Below are positions 58,844-64,000 of a DNA stretch of 64,000 bases, in pieces. Each line of letters opens with the position of its first letter. Position 1 is the stretch's first letter. Source of the stretch: Sphagnum compactum (lineage: Eukaryota; Bryophyta; Sphagnopsida; Sphagnales); assembly GCA_965153455.1 (NCBI GenBank), contig OZ234503.1, positions 8,834,157-8,898,156 on the forward strand. The letters are read 5' to 3'. The position numbers and the translations under genes are program-made. The notes beneath the pieces are model-generated. The model saw only the letters and a program-made list of their open reading frames with translations. It did not search any database and was not told the DNA's origin.

Positions 58844-59800
58844 CTAACATAAACCCATCATTAGTAGCATGAAACAAGTCGTGCAAGGAGATGGCTGAAA
58901 AACTTGGAAGGACACCAAGCCTAGAAGATGCCTCTCATGTTGCCACAATTGTTCAATGTAAAATAATGGTGGCCAAAACTTTTTGAAGAGCCATTGGCAC
59001 CCTTTGCTTATAAGTGAGTGTATAATAAAAAGAGGCAGACCACCAGAGCCCTTCGTAGACCATGCCATGTCGGCACATCGATGAAAGAAGTCATTCGCCT
59101 TTTAATGTAAACATCAAAACATCTTTATTGTTAGAGGGATGAAATCATTTTCAAGGTATCGGTCAAGATATGACACAACCTTTGCCTAATTTCTCCTTGG
59201 GAAGAAGCAGTTCACGAAACAAAATCCACACAAATTATGTCAATAATGATTATGTTTGCCAAAATGCAAATATCATTTATTGTAACCACAATATCCATTC
59301 GTCGGTGTGATGATTAAGGGGATGGTGTTAGGAGAACATGTGTTTGTTCACATAAAACATGGAACTAGACATCTTTAGTAATGGAGGCGAAAGAATTTCA
59401 AATTGCATCATGTGTGGTTGTGCGCTCTCTCCCACGAGCACAACAAAGTAGGTGTATCTTGGTCGAATCTTGGCCTACCCACATATGCATTGAGAAAAAC
59501 CATGAGTCATGGGATGGGGGAGGCCCAATTTAGTGTGTAGTGTTGAAGGAGAAATGTTGGAGGCCATTTCAAAACATGGGATGACTAGGGGAGCAAAAAA
59601 CCAAACACTCAAGCTTGGGTCTGTACAAGATCTCGACCAAGTGCGATGACAATTTGAAGACAATTTTAAAATGATGTTGGAAAATGAATGCTTATGCATA
59701 CTTTCTGATATGTTTTCCTAGAGACAATTGGATGGAAGCTTGAACATCTAGAGGTAGAGGTCATAAACCCACCTAAGGTGAGCCTAGAATGGAAATGGAC
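58844..59800 (-). pseudogene. LINE relic, C-terminal region (same family as 7.9-10.0 kb)
   Basis: Minus-strand pieces include 'FEMASNISPSTLHTKLGLPH' and 'MTHGFSQCICG' (59699-59475), in line with the post-RT region of the same plant LINE family. Then come pieces with stops through 59.4-59.1 kb. The last is 'MAWSTKGSGGLPLFIIHSLI' (59068-58844), the tail equivalent to 'ANAIWSLKRLECLPFSVLV' in the other copy. The RT domain is absent, and frameshifts and stops are frequent. Confidence 0.6.
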
Positions 59801-59989
59801 ATTAACTACTGGCCCCTATAGTCCCTAATAAAATTGGGCAATTGTCTTACAAAAACATGGATGCGATGATTGGGGTGACAATCCCTTAAGTACATTGTCG
59901 AGGTGATAACCTCTACAGAAATAAGACCTATCTCACTTCTAGAGAAGACAAGGTGATTATGTAATTTATTGTAATTTTTTTCAAAATTA

Positions 59990-60262
59990 TTGTCTTTCTT
60001 ATTTCTTATTGATTCACAAATTGAAATAGAAAGAATTTTTTCTTTAACAAGCATACTTACAAATCTTAGGAGATGTTGTTTACAATCAGAAAACTTAAAA
60101 AATTTGATTTTTGAGAGCAAAAATTGGCCAAGTGATCCTATAGATGGATGTAAACCGCTTTCCAATTTAGTAGAGTTAATTCAAATAGATTTAGGTTTTG
60201 AAGAGGAATTAGAAGAATTTGAAGGTTCATTTGAACGAGATGAAATAGTGGACATATAAAAT
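59990..60262 (+). pseudogene. hAT transposase C-terminal dimerisation domain relic
   Basis: A plus-strand frame of about 85 codons contains 'SQIEIERIFSLTSILTNLRR' followed by 'ENLKNLIFESKNWPSD' and an acidic tail 'EEELEEFEGSFERDE'. This is the pattern of the hAT dimerisation region (S-x-x-x-E-R-x-F-S). The frame ends in a natural stop, but the catalytic part is missing upstream, so it is a fragment. It may belong to the same family as the relic at 46.5-48.7 kb. Confidence 0.62.
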
Positions 60263-61966
60263 GTTAAATTTCTTTTAGAATTTTCATTTTTGTGCAATTA
60301 AAAAAATGTTGAACATTAAAAATTAAATTTTGAGATAATAAAATTTCTAATAACTGGTATGTGAAAACCACCTTTGAAAACTGACTAGTATCACATGTTG
60401 GAGAACCGATGTTTTGAAACCTGGGTAAAATTATGTTTTGCAAATTTTTGAAACCCTGCCTGGGTCTTGAAAATATGAAAATAAAATTAAAAAAAAGAAC
60501 CAGGTCTTATACCTGGACATGGCAGTTATCATAAAAATTAGAGACCCGCCCAACACTGGTCTTTTCCCCTTTCTTTTAAACTACATAGATCTTGCTAATT
60601 TTACTTAGCTACAAAAATGGCAACAATTTGTGCATCTTTTTTTTCTCATGAGACATTACCAAAGTTTGACATTTTGCTTGCAAGGCGAGTTCTTGTAGTC
60701 ATAGTCTCTCTTTCTCTTGAAAAAGTCTTTGAAATGTCATTGATAGCACTTTAAAAACCTAAACTTGTGATATATGAAAAAGACTTTGTTTTGTCCTTGC
60801 AACACTGAAAACCCTTGCTAGCTAGATTAATTAGCTTAAGAGCAACTCCACTGGTCCTCAACACGTGACCCCACAAATTAAAACTGGATAGAGAAAAGTG
60901 AAAACATGCTGGTTTGACTTAGGAAAATGGTTTTACCTCTGCAAAAAAATTGCACAGTTTCTTGCGGATGGAAAAAGGCACAGCAAAGCCTAACGCCTGC
61001 CAGAGAAGAGTGTAATAAATATGATCCGACTGCTGCTCCCTGTTTCTGATTGGCCAATCCTAATAATTGTCTAGGTGCTTTGCTATTAGTAGTTTCCCAC
61101 CTATTCGCAGTCCCAGTTTTAGTTTTATGGGTGGGGTTGGAAAAACCAAAAGAAACAAAACTTGGATGTGAGAAATATTTTGGCAGGGTCAAATACGGGG
61201 TTAGAAGAGATGCTCTAGGATCACATTGTCAATATTCTACAAAATATGGTATGTTCTTTCATCAAACCCACCAGTCCTTTCAACTTTTAAAAATACAAAA
61301 TAACAAAAACCCAAAATTGAAGGCTATTTTCAGTGTTGTACTGGTATATAAGGTGCAACCTGGGTATATGGTACTGGTATCAATATTGGTATTGAAGCAC
61401 TTACCAGCCAGTCAGGTATGACCTGAGGCAATACCAACCTTATACCAGTTAATATGGGACCTGAGGTAATATTAAAATATACACTGGCATCAATACCAGG
61501 TTTATACCTGCCATATACTGGAAAAAGAAAATCAACCTTGAATCTAATATCAATACCAGAACCTGTATAAATTTATTTTTTAAAAAGTAACTTTCATACA
61601 GGTATAAATTTATTTAAATAAAATTTAAAAAAAACCCAATATCAGGACCAGTCTCATATGTTCAAAAGTTGATACCAGTTCAAAACTGGTTATTTTGTTT
61701 TGTAAATTTATTTAAAAAAAAACTGGAGTTTCTTTGATTCTGATTTTTTTCATATATATATATTTTTTTTCAAAAAAAAAAAACCTGGAACTGGAGGTTA
61801 TAACAAAATCAAAGAATTACTTACTACCCATCACTGGTGTTGAGTATTGACCTTGCCTTGGGTGCTCTAAAAGTCCCCCCAGCCAGATAAGTGCACTTTG
61901 CCAGCATTTCCTTCCTTCCTTCCTGCAAAGGTTTCACAGTACCTAGTGGTGGGGTTGCCATATGGG

Positions 61967-61997
61967 TTGTTTGTTTGTTTGTTTGTTTGTTTGTTTG
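61967..61997. repeat. (TTGT)n microsatellite
   Basis: About seven to eight perfect TTGT units. Confidence 0.9.
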
Positions 61998-62372
61998 CTA
62001 ACTTGTTGCTTGTGTGTTGTTGTTGTTCTGTCACTTATGAATGTTTTGCAGGGTCTTTAGGTGACCTTCAAACACTTGAAGCTTTTTGTCTGATATGTGA
62101 AGATGTGTGCATTTGACCACATGCTCCCACCTTCAAATGCCTCTTCCATAATGGCAATCATCCATGAGAAGATGAAGCTCAAAACCTGTGCCCAGATTTG
62201 TAGTGTATTTGGAGGATTGCTTATAGAGCATAAGAACCCTTGGAGCATTTTTAAAAATGAAACATCAATGGCTCACCTATTCGTGTTTCACTTTCCGAAA
62301 TGTCATGTGTTGTTTTATTCTTCAAAATGCCTTTGTGTCATTTATAGAAATGCCTTGCCTGGTATCACATGA

Positions 62373-62411
62373 AAATAAATAAATAAATAAATAAATAATA
62401 TATATATATAT
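62373..62411. repeat. (AAAT)n plus (TA)n microsatellite
   Basis: Six or more AAAT units run directly into a TA dinucleotide tract. Confidence 0.9.
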
Positions 62412-64000
62412 GATTTTATGCCTTAGTGTATTTGGAGGGCATATTATATTTGTCAACACCCCTCGTAGTAGCAAAGAGGAAGCCTCTCATATGCGAATTC
62501 CTTAAGAGTGGGAGGGATATTATGCTTACTTGAGTTGGATTCACATTAGTGGACAATAGGGGTATTTTTGTTTCATTTAACCCTCTCTTGATTGGGAGAT
62601 TAAAGTGATTACAATTTAAAGAGTAAACTTATTCCTATACTCTTCCCAGAAAGGATAAAGAAAAATTAATACAATGGAATTAATTTAATCCTCTGGAGAA
62701 CAGTTAAAAGCAAAATTAAGATGACAAATTTAAATTACACCTAAGCCATAGAGGCCAGTATTTTAATCTTTTGAATTCAAGTGGTTAAAGTAACCTCCTT
62801 ATGCCACTCTAATTTGAAGCAAGTTTAATTTTTAGAACTTTAATATATTTATTTATTGCCAAATTTGGCTTAATCTTCTTATGGATAATTGCCACTTTGT
62901 CTCACACAAGTGCCCACAAGTTAAAACTGCCCACAAGTTATACACTCAATAGATTTTGACCCTTTCAAAGAAACCAACTTGTGGAAAGTAAAAACAATGA
63001 ACAATGGAACAAACATGACAAAAACAAATGACCAAAACAAATAAATGAACCAGTGAACAAAAAGAGGAACTAATGTTTCCATTTTGTTGCACACCTGCAC
63101 TTTCCCTAAGCTCTTGATAAAAGTGATTGGGTCATGTTTAACTTTGGTTAACATATGCCCATCAAAAACAATTGTGAGAGTTCTATTGGTCTTGAGCAAG
63201 ATGGAAGGGCTAGAAAATTGGTTTTAGGGTTTAGCATTTAGGGTTTTCATGTTAAAAAGTTCTTGACAGTATTGTCATCACTCTAACATTGCATACATTA
63301 ATTACTTATATAGATAGGAGATTCTTTTTTGACAAATTGTGCCATTTTTTGAACAAAAAATTGGGAAATTTTCATTTGTTGGGCTAAATTCGAAGAACTT
63401 GGCTAATAATTAGCCAAATTAATTTATATCACAAAGTTGAGAAAAATATCATAGAGCTATCATCCCAAAAGAAAAATAAATAAGTTTAAACATACTTTTT
63501 TTTTTGGCTCAAAACATTGATTAAATTTTTCCAAATTTTAAATTATCTCCAAATGGATATAAGCTAATGCTACTCTTGTGAGTGCTTCTAAATTATCAAA
63601 AGTCGACTTAGAGATGAATTTTAAGGATTCAATATTATTTTTGCATTATTTGTAAACACTCTTTCACATGCTTTTATGTGCTTGAAAAGTAAGAATCCTT
63701 GTCCACAAATATGGTTGCTCAACAACCATCTTTGGTGGTCCAAACTCGGTGCATCTAAAGGCATTTCAAGGGTGTGAATAAAACCTTAAAACCCAAATGT
63801 GACCATCAATTGTTGAAGGACTAGAAAGATCTTACGAATTTTTGTATTCATAACTTCCATTTCAATTAAAGAAATATTGTATCATTTGGCTAGGAAATGG
63901 GGTTTGATTAACTTTGTGAATAAAAAACCTTGTGGATCCAAGGTTTAGGCTATTATAATCTTTTCACTTAAAAGAAGGATTGTTAGTACTTGTAGTATTT

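Larger units (their letters stand above)
60270..64000. other. AT-rich DNA with simple repeats, no gene recognised
   Basis: Frames up to 123 codons (61050-61421, +) carry no domain motif. Between 61.3 and 61.7 kb the words ATACCAG, CTGGTAT and ATACCTG occur unusually often in both orientations. Simple repeats are listed separately. Confidence 0.42.

Noticed and set aside
1-64000. CRISPR arrays, bacterial operons, rRNA genes
   Set aside because: None seen. Introns, plant gene families and eukaryotic transposons make a prokaryotic origin untenable.

Overview
The window looks like nuclear DNA of a land plant. It contains two intron-split, plant-type genes embedded in AT-rich DNA that is mostly decayed transposons and minisatellites. 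The genes are a CDPK-related kinase with N-terminal acylation signals and a small single-thioredoxin-domain protein disulfide isomerase of the PDIL5-1 type. Both reconstruct completely with GT-AG introns. The mix of very degraded LINE, Ty3/Gypsy, Pogo-like, hAT and CACTA elements, and a 'MGQC' kinase start, would fit a seed-free vascular plant such as a fern, but that placement is inference.

Layout. 1-11.8 kb is AT-rich, with tandem repeats (1.5, 6.65, 6.9-7.5 and 10.0-10.3 kb) and a decayed LINE on the minus strand (7.9-10.0 kb). 11.82-14.49 kb is a non-autonomous CACTA element with a perfect 3-bp target duplication (TGA). 16.53-18.96 kb is a GC-richer hAT element with an 8-bp target duplication, near-identical terminal repeats and a 730-codon transposase frame broken only by three stops. 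20.9-22.8 kb is a dead Pogo-like DDE transposase. 23.1-25.35 kb is a ~130-bp satellite array with a G tract in nearly every unit, split by an ~820-bp solo LTR.

26.65-28.64 kb (+) is the PDIL5-1-like gene (4 coding exons, 147 aa, signal peptide, active site CGHC). 31.34-36.42 kb (-) is the CDPK-related kinase (10 coding exons, 634 aa). The two genes converge. A purine/pyrimidine-rich leader and promoter region lies beyond the kinase start, up to about 37.9 kb.

38-64 kb has no recognisable functional gene. It holds a poly-C-bearing tandem repeat (40.5-40.9 kb), a 30-bp repeat array (43.2-43.6 kb), a decayed hAT-like transposase (46.5-48.7 kb) and a 3.75-kb composite CACTA element (49.365-53.114 kb). 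Downstream are a 154-bp CACTA MITE (55.9 kb), a Ty3/Gypsy gag-protease relic (56.4-57.5 kb), a second relic of the same LINE family (58.8-59.8 kb) and a hAT dimerisation-domain relic (60.0-60.3 kb).

The strongest candidate for something undescribed is the composite CACTA element. Its parts run B, A, reverse-complement B, reverse-complement A, so two different inverted-repeat pairs interlock, yet only the outermost ends carry matching AAT duplications. Both A arms carry a tRNA-like segment and an AT-rich minisatellite that has expanded unequally. Second is the hAT element, whose composition and protein motifs differ from everything around it; they remind me of hAT transposases from oomycetes.
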